From the IMG/VR virus record IMGVR_UViG_3300012954_000063, positions 1 to 25,708 of that record: a DNA stretch of 25,708 nt, one strand, 5' to 3'. Below are positions 15,565 to 22,168 of this stretch, one piece after another. The DNA comes from a virus. Positions within the stretch are counted from its first letter, which is position 1. The number at the start of each line of letters is the position of its first letter. The notes beneath the pieces are model-generated. The model was not told where the DNA came from. It worked only from the letters and a program-made list of their open reading frames with translations, and did not search any database. The translations under genes and the position numbers were made by a program.

Positions 15565-16005
15565 ATGGCAAAAAGACCAAGTACACAAATAATAGAAAAC
15601 TTAGGTGGCATCAAACAAGTTATTAGGTCGTTTGGTAATATCACTAAAAATTTATCTACTGGTTCATTAAATTCACAAAACGTTGAGGCCTCAAATGAAT
15701 TAGAAAATCTTGCATTAGGAGTTCCTGAATCTATTAACGGACCAAAGTTTGATGTTATAAAAGGAATATTTCAACAACACATTGACAGTGACAGTTTGGC
15801 AAATGCGTATACATTACTAACATTAGACGCAATGAAAAAGTTTGAAGCAAACTTTGATGATCTTTTTACCAAGTATGAAGGAGAATTAACTTTTAGTGAG
15901 TTAGGTGTTGCTTTATTGAACAATTACAGACCAAGTACAAGTCAAATAGGTACAACAACTACACTTAAACCTAATAAATTTGTAGCACGTCACATAATAC
16001 AGTAA
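15565..16005 (+). CDS. Hypothetical protein, 146 aa
   Basis: I do not recognise this protein. It starts four bases after the preceding stop, without a clear ribosome site, and ends in TAA inside the late box of gp4. The N-terminal 60 residues are polar and Asn/Ser-rich. Residues about 60-125 look like a helical domain (FDVIKGIFQQHIDSDSLANA, then LDAMKKFEANFDDLF). Position between a tube-like protein and gp4 suggests a small virion or assembly protein. No membrane segment, signal or metal motif is visible. Confidence 0.75.
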   Translation: MAKRPSTQIIENLGGIKQVIRSFGNITKNLSTGSLNSQNVEASNELENLALGVPESINGPKFDVIKGIFQQHIDSDSLANAYTLLTLDAMKKFEANFDDLFTKYEGELTFSELGVALLNNYRPSTSQIGTTTTLKPNKFVARHIIQ

Positions 16006-16008
16006 ATA
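16002..16008 (+). promoter_or_regulatory. Late promoter box GTAAATA for gp4
   Basis: GTAAATA contains the TAA stop of the upstream gene and is followed by GTATT and ATG, so predicted +1 is the start codon itself. Confidence 0.5.
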
Positions 16009-16013
16009 GTATT

Positions 16014-16439
16014 ATGACGAAGTTTCATCAAGGAGAATACAAACTCATTAACCCGCAGAAATATGCAGGTAAAAGAAATCCAAGATATAGATCTGGATGG
16101 GAATTGACTTTTATGAGAATGTGTGATAATCACCCTGCTGTATTAAGTTGGGCAAGTGAACCGGTAAAGATACCTTATAGACATCCTTTTACTGGACAAT
16201 ATACTCACTATGTTCCTGACTTTATTATGGTATATAAAAATAAAGGTGGTACAAAAATAGCAGAATTAGTTGAGATAAAACCAAAAAGCCAAACTCTTTT
16301 AGAAAAAGCTAGATCTTCGAAGGAGAAATCTGTTATAATATTGAATAGGGCAAAATGGCAAGCCGCAGGAGAATGGGCAAAAAGGAAAGGTATGCGATTT
16401 AGGGTCTTGAATGAAGACTCAATATATGCTATAAAGTAA
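16014..16439 (+). CDS. 4: Head completion protein gp4 (nuclease-like fold)
   Basis: gp4 (also called gp50/65 in older T4 maps) is needed to finish packaged heads before tail joining. YRSGWELTFMRMCDNHPAVL with SWASEPVKIPYRHP matches T4 gp4 YRSNWEKFFFEWLDKNPEII and AWGSETAVIPYF. ELVEIKPK matches FFIEIKPK, and KWQAAGEWAKRKGMRFRVLN matches KWKAAQSLAEKRGIKFRILT. The acidic set E30, D69 and E87-x-K89 is that of PD-(D/E)xK restriction-type nucleases of the TnsA kind, so it may trim DNA at the portal; activity is inference. It is 141 aa, close to T4's 150. Its stop overlaps a TAAATA that runs into the gp16 ATG. Confidence 0.93.
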   Translation: MTKFHQGEYKLINPQKYAGKRNPRYRSGWELTFMRMCDNHPAVLSWASEPVKIPYRHPFTGQYTHYVPDFIMVYKNKGGTKIAELVEIKPKSQTLLEKARSSKEKSVIILNRAKWQAAGEWAKRKGMRFRVLNEDSIYAIK

Positions 16440-16441
16440 AT

Positions 16442-17032
16442 ATGAATAAGAAATTAGAAAAAACATTTGATTTACCGAGTATGGAAGAAGCACTAGATAA
16501 TCAAGAACATGATGAGTCATCAGTTGATATTGATGCTGATGAGATAGATACTTCATCAGCCGCCGCCCATGCCGAATTAGATAAGGCAGAAGTAGAAGAA
16601 CAAGAACAAGTTATCAAAAGAGCTCTTACTACTGCTGAAAAAATTGATAAAGCATTACCACAAGTAAAAGACTTACAAACACATGATACGGATATGGATT
16701 CATATTCCGGAGAAGCAATGAAGTCTTACAGAGAACTAATGGATCTTGGCATGAATTCAGAAGCCAGACACGCTGGTAAATTTTTTGAAGTAGCACAAAC
16801 TATGATGAAAAATGCCATAGAAGCCAAGAATGCAAAAGCAGACAAAAAGTTACGTATGATTGAACTACAACTTAAAAAACAGAGGGTTGATCAGTGGGAT
16901 AAGCGTGATAATGGCGAACAAGATGTCATAGAAGGCGAAGGTTTTGTGGTAGGAGACCGTAATAAACTACTAGATCAGCTGATTGAAAAGGTAAAACAAA
17001 ACGACGATAAAACAGAAGACAAGGATAAATAG
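16442..17032 (+). CDS. 16: Terminase small subunit gp16
   Basis: The small terminase forms an oligomeric ring that regulates the packaging motor. The core SYRELMDLGMNSEARHAGKF with EVAQTMMKNAIEAKNAKADK corresponds to T4 gp16 [20 protein letters not shown] with EVFATLMGQMTTTN, a coiled-coil oligomerisation region. The first 60 residues are strongly acidic and the last 25 are charged and mixed, as in T4, where the ends contact DNA and the large subunit. It is 196 aa (T4 164). It begins two bases after the gp4 stop. A TAAATA string overlaps its ATG and so cannot serve as its own promoter with normal spacing; it is probably read from the gp4 transcript. Unlike T4, the large subunit gene is about 3.5 kb downstream. 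Confidence 0.82.
   Translation: MNKKLEKTFDLPSMEEALDNQEHDESSVDIDADEIDTSSAAAHAELDKAEVEEQEQVIKRALTTAEKIDKALPQVKDLQTHDTDMDSYSGEAMKSYRELMDLGMNSEARHAGKFFEVAQTMMKNAIEAKNAKADKKLRMIELQLKKQRVDQWDKRDNGEQDVIEGEGFVVGDRNKLLDQLIEKVKQNDDKTEDKDK
17025..17031 (+). promoter_or_regulatory. Late promoter box ATAAATA
   Basis: ATAAATA overlaps the TAG stop of gp16 and is followed by GAATT and ATG at 17037. Predicted +1 is the start codon. Confidence 0.5.
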
Positions 17033-17036
17033 AATT

Positions 17037-17684
17037 ATGAAGAGTTTTAAACAATATCTAGCGGAAGCAGTAAAAGAAATTCCAGTAAGAATTAAACTGG
17101 CTACAGCAGTAAATGACGAGATGGTAGATACGATTGAGTCTGAATTACAGCGTTATGATGTGGTCAGCGTAGGCAATCCAACTAAAACAATAATGCAAGA
17201 ACACCCACTTGATTTTGGTACAAAGATCAAGAATGCAGAAGTGTTCATTATTGATGCTGTTGTTAGAATGCCAATCAGCTTCGAAACTTTCAGAAGAAAC
17301 TTATCTGACAAGTTAGCAATACCATATGACTATGTTGTTGTAAAAGGTGAGAATGATCCATTAGAAGGCGAAAACGAATTAGAAGTTAAAAGAAACACTG
17401 CTGACCCAGAAGATTATGAAACTAAAATAGGTCAAGACTATACAGATGAAGAAAGTAAAGTTGAAGGTGATCATTTTGGTGAAAAGCACAAAGAGAATTT
17501 TTTAAAAACGTTAGCAGATAACAAAGAGAAAGATCCAGACAGAGCACAGGTTGAAGTAGAAGGTCCTTTAAGCATGAAAAGAGCCGAAGGCGAAAAAGAT
17601 ACTAGTCAGCCAAAAGAAGTAGATGCTAAAGCAAAGTCTCCTCTTTCACAAGATAACAGACCTGCAAACAATTACAGGAAGTAA
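17037..17684 (+). CDS. Putative capsid-targeted internal head protein
   Basis: The first eleven residues, MKSFKQYLAEA, closely follow the capsid-targeting sequence of T4 internal proteins (MKTYQEFIAEA in IPI and IPIII), which directs a protein into the prohead and is removed by the gp21 protease after the Glu. Cleavage here would fall between E10 and A11. The following 100 residues look like a mixed alpha/beta domain (VRIKLATAVNDEMVDTIESE, then EVFIIDAVVRMPISFETFRR). The remainder is very hydrophilic, rich in Glu, Lys and Asp, with DPE, EGD and KEKDPDRAQ stretches and probably no fixed structure. I do not know a homologue of the main domain. If the N-terminal signal is real, the mature protein is packed with the DNA and injected into the host, as T4 internal proteins are. 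An alternative is a structural head component with a processed N-terminus. Confidence 0.75.
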   Translation: MKSFKQYLAEAVKEIPVRIKLATAVNDEMVDTIESELQRYDVVSVGNPTKTIMQEHPLDFGTKIKNAEVFIIDAVVRMPISFETFRRNLSDKLAIPYDYVVVKGENDPLEGENELEVKRNTADPEDYETKIGQDYTDEESKVEGDHFGEKHKENFLKTLADNKEKDPDRAQVEVEGPLSMKRAEGEKDTSQPKEVDAKAKSPLSQDNRPANNYRK

Positions 17685-17688
17685 CGAC

Positions 17689-18174
17689 ATGGAGATCGTA
17701 GAGAAGAAATATGTACTTCAAGTTGCCGACTTAGGTGACTTCGATCTTGATGATGATAGAAGCATTGATTCATCAATTGCTTTTGAATTGAAACAAGCTG
17801 GAATACCAGCAACAGTACATGGCAACGAACACACAAGAGATACAGTTGAGATTGAAACATCAGCAACTTTAGATGAACTAAAGAAAGTATTTCAAGATGC
17901 GGATCTTGCCGCGGAGATAGACATGAAAGAAGATGAACAATACGTGAGAACAGGTCCAGGTCATTTTAAACAAGATGACTTTGTAAGTTCAGTCAAGAAG
18001 TCAAAGAAGTTCAAGTACGTTTCAGCTAAACAAGGTGACAACGCACTTGCTGATGAAGACCAGCAAACTAAAACAAACGAAGCTGAAGAAAAACTTTACA
18101 CACAGCTCAAAGAAGAGTACAGCAAGTTTGTAGAAGACGCTGAAGAAAAAAAAAGACTGAAAAATCAGGACTAA
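17689..18174 (+). CDS. Unknown protein, upstream half of a -1 frameshifted gene
   Basis: I start this frame at ATG 17689 (161 aa), 8 bases after an AGGAAG ribosome site; an earlier start in the overlapping frame would run back into the preceding gene. It begins MEIVEKKYVLQVADLGDFDL, appears to hold a small alpha/beta domain to about residue 90, then RTGPGHFKQDDFVSS and a charged helix ending EEYSKFVEDAEEKK. The frame stops soon after a run of nine A, while the -1 frame is open from 18144 to 18707. Reading through by -1 slippage gives one protein of about 339 aa. Function unknown. It follows the capsid-targeted gene by four bases, so both may be head proteins; that is inference. Confidence 0.7.
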   Translation: MEIVEKKYVLQVADLGDFDLDDDRSIDSSIAFELKQAGIPATVHGNEHTRDTVEIETSATLDELKKVFQDADLAAEIDMKEDEQYVRTGPGHFKQDDFVSSVKKSKKFKYVSAKQGDNALADEDQQTKTNEAEEKLYTQLKEEYSKFVEDAEEKKRLKNQD

Positions 18175-18707
18175 CTGAAAACGACGCCGCGATAGTACAA
18201 GCGTTAAATCGCGATAACTCAGGTCTCTTCAACAAATACAAAACAGAATACGCCAAGGCATTAAACGATGCCAAGTTAATAGCGGATAGAAATCCAAAAG
18301 CATTTACGAATCAAGATATACTTTTACAAACAGCAGTTGGAAATATTTTTAAACAAGGCAGGGCTAGAAATAATTTTGGCAGAATAGTTCCGGTAAATCA
18401 AGATGTTGACAAAATGATCGGAGACATCAAAAGATTAACAGGTGCAGGAATAGGACCTGTGAGAGTTCAAGTCACTAACCTAGAAGACGTTCAAAATATG
18501 TTAAGCAGAATAGCAGTCGGTGAACCATTCTCTGGAATGGAAAACATGATTAAGACTGAAGCAGATGTATATCATTTTAACGGTGTCAGAAGTTTGATAC
18601 TTGACATATTAAGAGGACAAGCCACAGCAACCAGACTTGGTAACTTAGGTGGCGCACTTAAAACAGCGGCCGGCGACATTGCCAGAGCGGCAGGCGTAGA
18701 ACAATAA
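18144..18707 (+). CDS. Downstream half of the frameshifted gene (no start of its own)
   Basis: The frame is open from base 18144, just after a TGA, to TAA 18705-18707. It continues the helical, charged style of the upstream half: KSGLTENDAAIVQALNRDNS, then TNQDILLQTAVGNIFKQ, then a DIKRLTGAG motif and LRGQATATRLGNLGGALKTA. The first ATG in frame is at 18414 and has no ribosome site and no late box, and it would cut off about 90 residues that are clearly protein-coding in style. So I read this as the C-terminal part of the 17689 gene, reached by -1 slippage, or as the result of a one-base error in the A run. The IKRLTG motif resembles the C-terminal IKRLAG of the scaffold and the IKHLAG of the 755-aa protein. 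Confidence 0.65.
   Translation, partial: RKKKTEKSGLTENDAAIVQALNRDNSGLFNKYKTEYAKALNDAKLIADRNPKAFTNQDILLQTAVGNIFKQGRARNNFGRIVPVNQDVDKMIGDIKRLTGAGIGPVRVQVTNLEDVQNMLSRIAVGEPFSGMENMIKTEADVYHFNGVRSLILDILRGQATATRLGNLGGALKTAAGDIARAAGVEQ
18146..18154 (+). other. Candidate -1 ribosomal slippery site (A9 run)
   Basis: In the upstream frame the codons read GAA AAA AAA AGA. A AAA AAA (18147-18153) satisfies the X XXY YYZ rule for -1 slippage. A small hairpin CTGA-AAAA-TCAG (18157-18168) follows within three bases, and a stronger CGCGAT / ATCGCG stem lies at 18188-18213. A lost base in the homopolymer is the plain alternative. Confidence 0.5.
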
Positions 18708-18711
18708 TAAG

Positions 18712-18725
18712 CAAGGAATTCCTTG
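18712..18725. repeat. 14-bp perfect palindrome at the start of the radical SAM gene
   Basis: CAAGGAATTCCTTG covers the AAGGA ribosome site and the first base of the GTG start codon. As RNA it could fold or dimerise and hide the site; as DNA it marks the 5' edge of a gene that looks foreign. Confidence 0.7.
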
Positions 18726-20044
18726 TGAACAAACTTGAAAAAACTAAACAAAGACTAGACACGGTTTCGCCATCATTTTGCCTTGCAAAGTGGCAACAAG
18801 TGACAATACATTTACAGAATGGACATACCCACAGTTGTCACCATCCACAAACACACAAGATACCATTAGCGGAAATTGAAAAAGATCCGTCAGCATTACA
18901 CAACACACTATACAAGAAACAACAGCGTAAACTGATGCTGGAAGGAAAAAGACCTGATGAATGTGGTTACTGTTGGAAGGTGGAAGACACACAGGGAGAT
19001 CACTACAGCGACAGGGTGAAGAAAAGTAGCAACAGCACATGGGCTGAACCTTACTTTGACAAAGTGGCCACGAGTAATTGGGACGAGTCTGTAAATCCTG
19101 CACAGGTAGAAGTCAGTTTTGGTAACGTGTGCAATATGAAATGTGTTTATTGTAGTCCAGTGTTCAGCAGTGAATGGTGGAGTGAAGTCAAGAACCATGG
19201 AGCATATCCCACACAGGACAGTTACAACAATCTTGAATGGATAGCAGAAACAGACAGGACACCATACCTCAACAGGGAAGACAATCCTTACGTTGATGCA
19301 TGGTGGAAGTGGTGGCCGGAAGCCAAACAGGATCTGAAAGTTCTAAGGATAACAGGCGGCGAACCTTTCCTTAACAAGAACACCGCAAAACTGATAAAAG
19401 ACATTGAAGCAAATCCATTGCCAGATATGAGGTTGGAAATAAACACGAACCTCAGCCTGTCCTCGGACATAATAACCAACAACGTACTACGGTTAAAACA
19501 GTTGAAAGAATCAGGCAAAGTCAAAGACGTGATGATATACACCAGTTGTGATTGTCATGGAAAGCAGGCAGAATACATAAGGGAAGGAATGGACTATGAT
19601 AAGTGGTATAGTAACTGTAAAATGGTGGTTAAAAGCGGCATATCCTTGCATATAATGGTGACTGCTAACTTGTTAAGCATTGACACCATGCATGAACTAA
19701 TGACGGACATATACGCTTTAAAACGCGACTATGACGGTGTTACGTACGGTGTTAGCATATTGCATAGCCCTAGTTTCTTGAACCTATTGGTATTACCAAA
19801 AGACGAGTATTGGAAGCAAAAATTTACAGACGTTTTTGAGTATGTGAGCGGGTCTAAACACACAGGAGTGAATGAGTTCAACTATGTGCAACGCTTGATG
19901 AATTATTATAATGAGAATCAGTTAGAAAACAGTGAGCTACAGAAAAGAAGAGTTGATTGCAAAAACTTTGTTCAAGAAATAGACCGAAGACGTAATAAAA
20001 ATTTTACTAATACATTTAGTAACTACAACTTCCTAACCATTTAA
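18725..20044 (+). CDS. Radical SAM protein, twitch/SPASM-like family
   Basis: A 439-aa enzyme with the cluster motif C136-x3-C140-x2-C143 (CNMKCVYC), which binds the [4Fe-4S] cluster that cleaves S-adenosylmethionine, and the GGEPF motif at 211-215. The N-terminus holds the FCLAKWQQ start, C38 in SCHHP and C80/C83 in ECGYCW, as seen in the twitch-type family found in marine phages; the C-terminal part has few Cys residues, so a complete second cluster is not evident. The substrate is unknown; peptide, nucleotide or sugar modification are all possible. It starts with GTG. It uses AGG for Arg repeatedly and is more GC-rich than its neighbours, which use AGA. It separates the terminase subunit genes. 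This looks like an acquired accessory gene (moron). Confidence 0.88.
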   Translation: MNKLEKTKQRLDTVSPSFCLAKWQQVTIHLQNGHTHSCHHPQTHKIPLAEIEKDPSALHNTLYKKQQRKLMLEGKRPDECGYCWKVEDTQGDHYSDRVKKSSNSTWAEPYFDKVATSNWDESVNPAQVEVSFGNVCNMKCVYCSPVFSSEWWSEVKNHGAYPTQDSYNNLEWIAETDRTPYLNREDNPYVDAWWKWWPEAKQDLKVLRITGGEPFLNKNTAKLIKDIEANPLPDMRLEINTNLSLSSDIITNNVLRLKQLKESGKVKDVMIYTSCDCHGKQAEYIREGMDYDKWYSNCKMVVKSGISLHIMVTANLLSIDTMHELMTDIYALKRDYDGVTYGVSILHSPSFLNLLVLPKDEYWKQKFTDVFEYVSGSKHTGVNEFNYVQRLMNYYNENQLENSELQKRRVDCKNFVQEIDRRRNKNFTNTFSNYNFLTI

Positions 20045-20062
20045 CACATCATATAAAAATTT

Positions 20063-20090
20063 ACGCATACAATTAAATATTTTTATGCGT
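20063..20090 (+). promoter_or_regulatory. Late box TTAAATA inside a start-codon hairpin
   Basis: TTAAATA (20073-20079) ends 5 bases before ATG 20085. It lies in the loop of a 7-bp inverted repeat, ACGCATA (20063-20069) and TATGCGT (20084-20090), whose second arm contains the start codon. A transcript starting at the box lacks the first arm and is free; a read-through transcript from upstream would hide the ATG. Confidence 0.45.
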
Positions 20091-20519
20091 GACGAATACA
20101 CCTCGGCTTTTTACAACATAGTCAAAGAAACACAAGATAGATATGGTTACGACTTACCTTTTGATATAGAAGTTTATGTTGTTATGCTTTTATCCTCTCG
20201 TATTGATAAACCAGACTTCTTGCCAAAAGATAGTTTCGCTGAAAGTTATATGAAATTAAAAGGACTAGAAGCAAAGCATCTAGGAGATACCTGTTTGTTT
20301 ACTGTAGGTGTTTTTCCAGAGTATGGAATAAAAAAAGGACTTACAAATGAGTATTTTTCAAATATAGGTATGTCAAGTTACGATATAGCAACCTCATATC
20401 TGGACGACAAACTTTTTTCTGATCTACGAGATCGCTTTCTATTTCTTTCCAATTTTATTAATGTTTGTGTTACTAATCAAGATAGAATAGATATTTCTTC
20501 ATTTTTAACAGATCATTAA
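20085..20519 (+). CDS. Hypothetical protein, 144 aa
   Basis: I do not recognise this protein. It is acidic, helical and aromatic, beginning MRDEYTSAFYNIVKETQDRY with a hydrophobic helix FDIEVYVVMLLSSRI near residues 26-40 and ending RFLFLSNFINVCVTNQDRID. The hydrophobic stretch is broken by charges, so a membrane segment is unlikely. The gene starts five bases after a late box with no ribosome site, and ends at a TAA that is itself part of a TAAATA just before the TerL promoter. The octamer TACGCATA lies in front of the gene (20062) and again behind it (20521). Confidence 0.75.
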   Translation: MRDEYTSAFYNIVKETQDRYGYDLPFDIEVYVVMLLSSRIDKPDFLPKDSFAESYMKLKGLEAKHLGDTCLFTVGVFPEYGIKKGLTNEYFSNIGMSSYDIATSYLDDKLFSDLRDRFLFLSNFINVCVTNQDRIDISSFLTDH

Positions 20520-20526
20520 ATACGCA

Positions 20527-20534
20527 TATAAATA
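20527..20534 (+). promoter_or_regulatory. Exact late promoter TATAAATA for the large terminase
   Basis: The full T4 consensus TATAAATA is followed by AACAT and ATG 20540. A further TTAAATA at 20516-20522 overlaps the upstream stop. Predicted +1 is the A of the start codon. Confidence 0.65.
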
Positions 20535-20539
20535 AACAT

Positions 20540-22150
20540 ATGGTAAGAAAAAGTCTTGAAGGTAACCTAACAAAAAAAGCATACAGCAAGTCAAAATACA
20601 ATGACAAAAAGTTATTAGACTTGAAAAAATGTGCTGATAAGGATAATGGCTACTTGTGGTTCATGGAGAATCATATGTGGATACAACATCCTACTAGAGG
20701 TAGGTTGAAATTCAAACCTTACGAGTTTCAAAAAAGATTATTAGAAACTTATAATGATAATAGATTTGCTATAGCGATGTGTGCCAGACAAACTGGTAAG
20801 ACAACCTGTGCGGCAGGATTTCTGTTATGGTATGCAATGTTCAATCCAGATGTTTTGATTTTAATTGCGGCACACAAATATCAAGGTGCCCAAGACATCA
20901 TGCAACGTGTGAGATTTGCGTACGAAGAGTGTCCTGACTATATTAGATGTGGCGTGACAAGTTACAATAAAGGATCAATGGACTTTGATAATGGATCAAG
21001 AATCATAGCACAGACAACTACAGAAACAACAGGACGTGGTATGTCCATTTCAATGATATACATGGATGAGTTTGCGTTCGTTGAACCACAGACCAAAGCA
21101 CAAGAATTTTGGACTTCCTTATCTCCAACATTGTCAACAGGTGGTAAGTGTATTATTACATCTACACCAAATAATGATGATGATGTATTTGCAGGATTAT
21201 GGAGAGGTGCCAACAGTAAAGTTGATGAGTATGGACAGCCAACAAGAGATGGAACAGGTATAAATGGTTTTAAAGCCATAGGAGTACACTGGAGTGAACA
21301 CCCTGACAGAGATGAAAAATGGGCCAAAGATGAAAGAGCAAGAATTGGTGAAGAAAGATTTAGGCGAGAACACGATTGTGAATTTATTGCTTTTGATGAG
21401 ACACTTGTAGATGGATTGAAGTTAGTGACACTGACCGGCAAAGATCCTCTCTATAAAACAGGACAGGTACGTTGGTATGAAAAGCCAAGGAAAGGAACCA
21501 CATATGTTGCGGCCTTGGATCCTAGTCTTGGTACAGGTGGTGACTATGCCGCCATACAAGTTTATAGTGTTCCTGAGTTGAAACAAGTTGCTGAATGGCA
21601 ACATAATAAAACACCAGTACAAGGACAAGTAAGGACCTTGCTAGGTATATTACAAGAATTAGATACACAATTAAAAGACCTCGGAACACCTAATCCAGAA
21701 TTGTACTGGACAGTTGAGAACAATGCAATGGGTGAAGGTGCTATTGTGTCAATTGAAGAAATGGATGAATCAAAGTTTCCTGGATTCTTTATGCATGAAC
21801 CGAGAAGAGCAGGACAACAACGAAGAGATGTACATAAAAGAAAAGGTTACAACACCACACACAAAGCAAAGATTACGGCTTGTACAAAATTAAAACATTA
21901 TATAGAATCAGGAAAGATGACTGTAAACAGTAGAAACTTGATTAGAGAGTTAAAATTATTTGTTGCCAAAGGAAATTCATATGCGGCCAAACTAGGTGAA
22001 AATGATGATTTAGTATCAGCGACTCTTTTGTGTTGTAGGCTAGTGCAATACCTAACAAGATATGATCCTATATTTGAAAAAAGTCTAGGATTAAGAGATG
22101 AGGATGATGAGGGCGATGGTTCTGTAGTACCAATGCCTATGATCATATAA
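20540..22150 (+). CDS. 17: Terminase large subunit gp17
   Basis: The packaging motor ATPase and headful nuclease, 536 aa (T4 610). The N-terminal ATPase has Walker A ARQTGKTT at 82-89 and Walker B MIYMDEF at 172-178 with D176/E177. A coupling-type TSTPNNDDD segment follows near 215. The C-terminal RNase-H-like nuclease has its acidic residues in ALDPSLGTGGDY (D327), ENNAMGEG (E393) and NDDLVSATLL (D489/D490), corresponding to the D, E and D triad of T4 gp17. All key residues are present. The gene has no ribosome site but a perfect late promoter five bases before ATG. It is separated from gp16 by four genes, including the radical SAM gene. Confidence 0.97.
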   Translation: MVRKSLEGNLTKKAYSKSKYNDKKLLDLKKCADKDNGYLWFMENHMWIQHPTRGRLKFKPYEFQKRLLETYNDNRFAIAMCARQTGKTTCAAGFLLWYAMFNPDVLILIAAHKYQGAQDIMQRVRFAYEECPDYIRCGVTSYNKGSMDFDNGSRIIAQTTTETTGRGMSISMIYMDEFAFVEPQTKAQEFWTSLSPTLSTGGKCIITSTPNNDDDVFAGLWRGANSKVDEYGQPTRDGTGINGFKAIGVHWSEHPDRDEKWAKDERARIGEERFRREHDCEFIAFDETLVDGLKLVTLTGKDPLYKTGQVRWYEKPRKGTTYVAALDPSLGTGGDYAAIQVYSVPELKQVAEWQHNKTPVQGQVRTLLGILQELDTQLKDLGTPNPELYWTVENNAMGEGAIVSIEEMDESKFPGFFMHEPRRAGQQRRDVHKRKGYNTTHKAKITACTKLKHYIESGKMTVNSRNLIRELKLFVAKGNSYAAKLGENDDLVSATLLCCRLVQYLTRYDPIFEKSLGLRDEDDEGDGSVVPMPMII

Positions 22151-22155
22151 AAAGA

Positions 22156-22163
22156 TATAAATA
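22156..22163 (+). promoter_or_regulatory. Exact late promoter TATAAATA for the 755-aa gene
   Basis: TATAAATA is followed by GTAGC and ATG 22169, again with no ribosome site and with predicted +1 at the start codon. Confidence 0.65.
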
Positions 22164-22168
22164 GTAGC

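Noticed and set aside
16436-16442. GTAAATA before gp16 as its late promoter
   Set aside because: The box overlaps the ATG, so +1 would fall inside the gene.
18188-18213. CGCGAT / ATCGCG stem as the frameshift stimulator
   Set aside because: It begins about 34 bases after the slippery run, too far for the usual 5-9 base spacing.
18414-18707. An independent 97-aa gene starting at ATG 18414
   Set aside because: The frame is open and protein-like for a further 270 bases upstream, and this ATG has no ribosome site or promoter box.
18744-19103. Antisense open frames in the radical SAM gene (also 18908-19198 and 19288-19542)
   Set aside because: They are reflections of the Cys- and Trp-rich coding strand, with no start signals.
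20962-21441. 159-aa open frame opposite the large terminase gene
   Set aside because: It is antisense to the conserved ATPase and nuclease domains, with low-complexity composition and no start signals.
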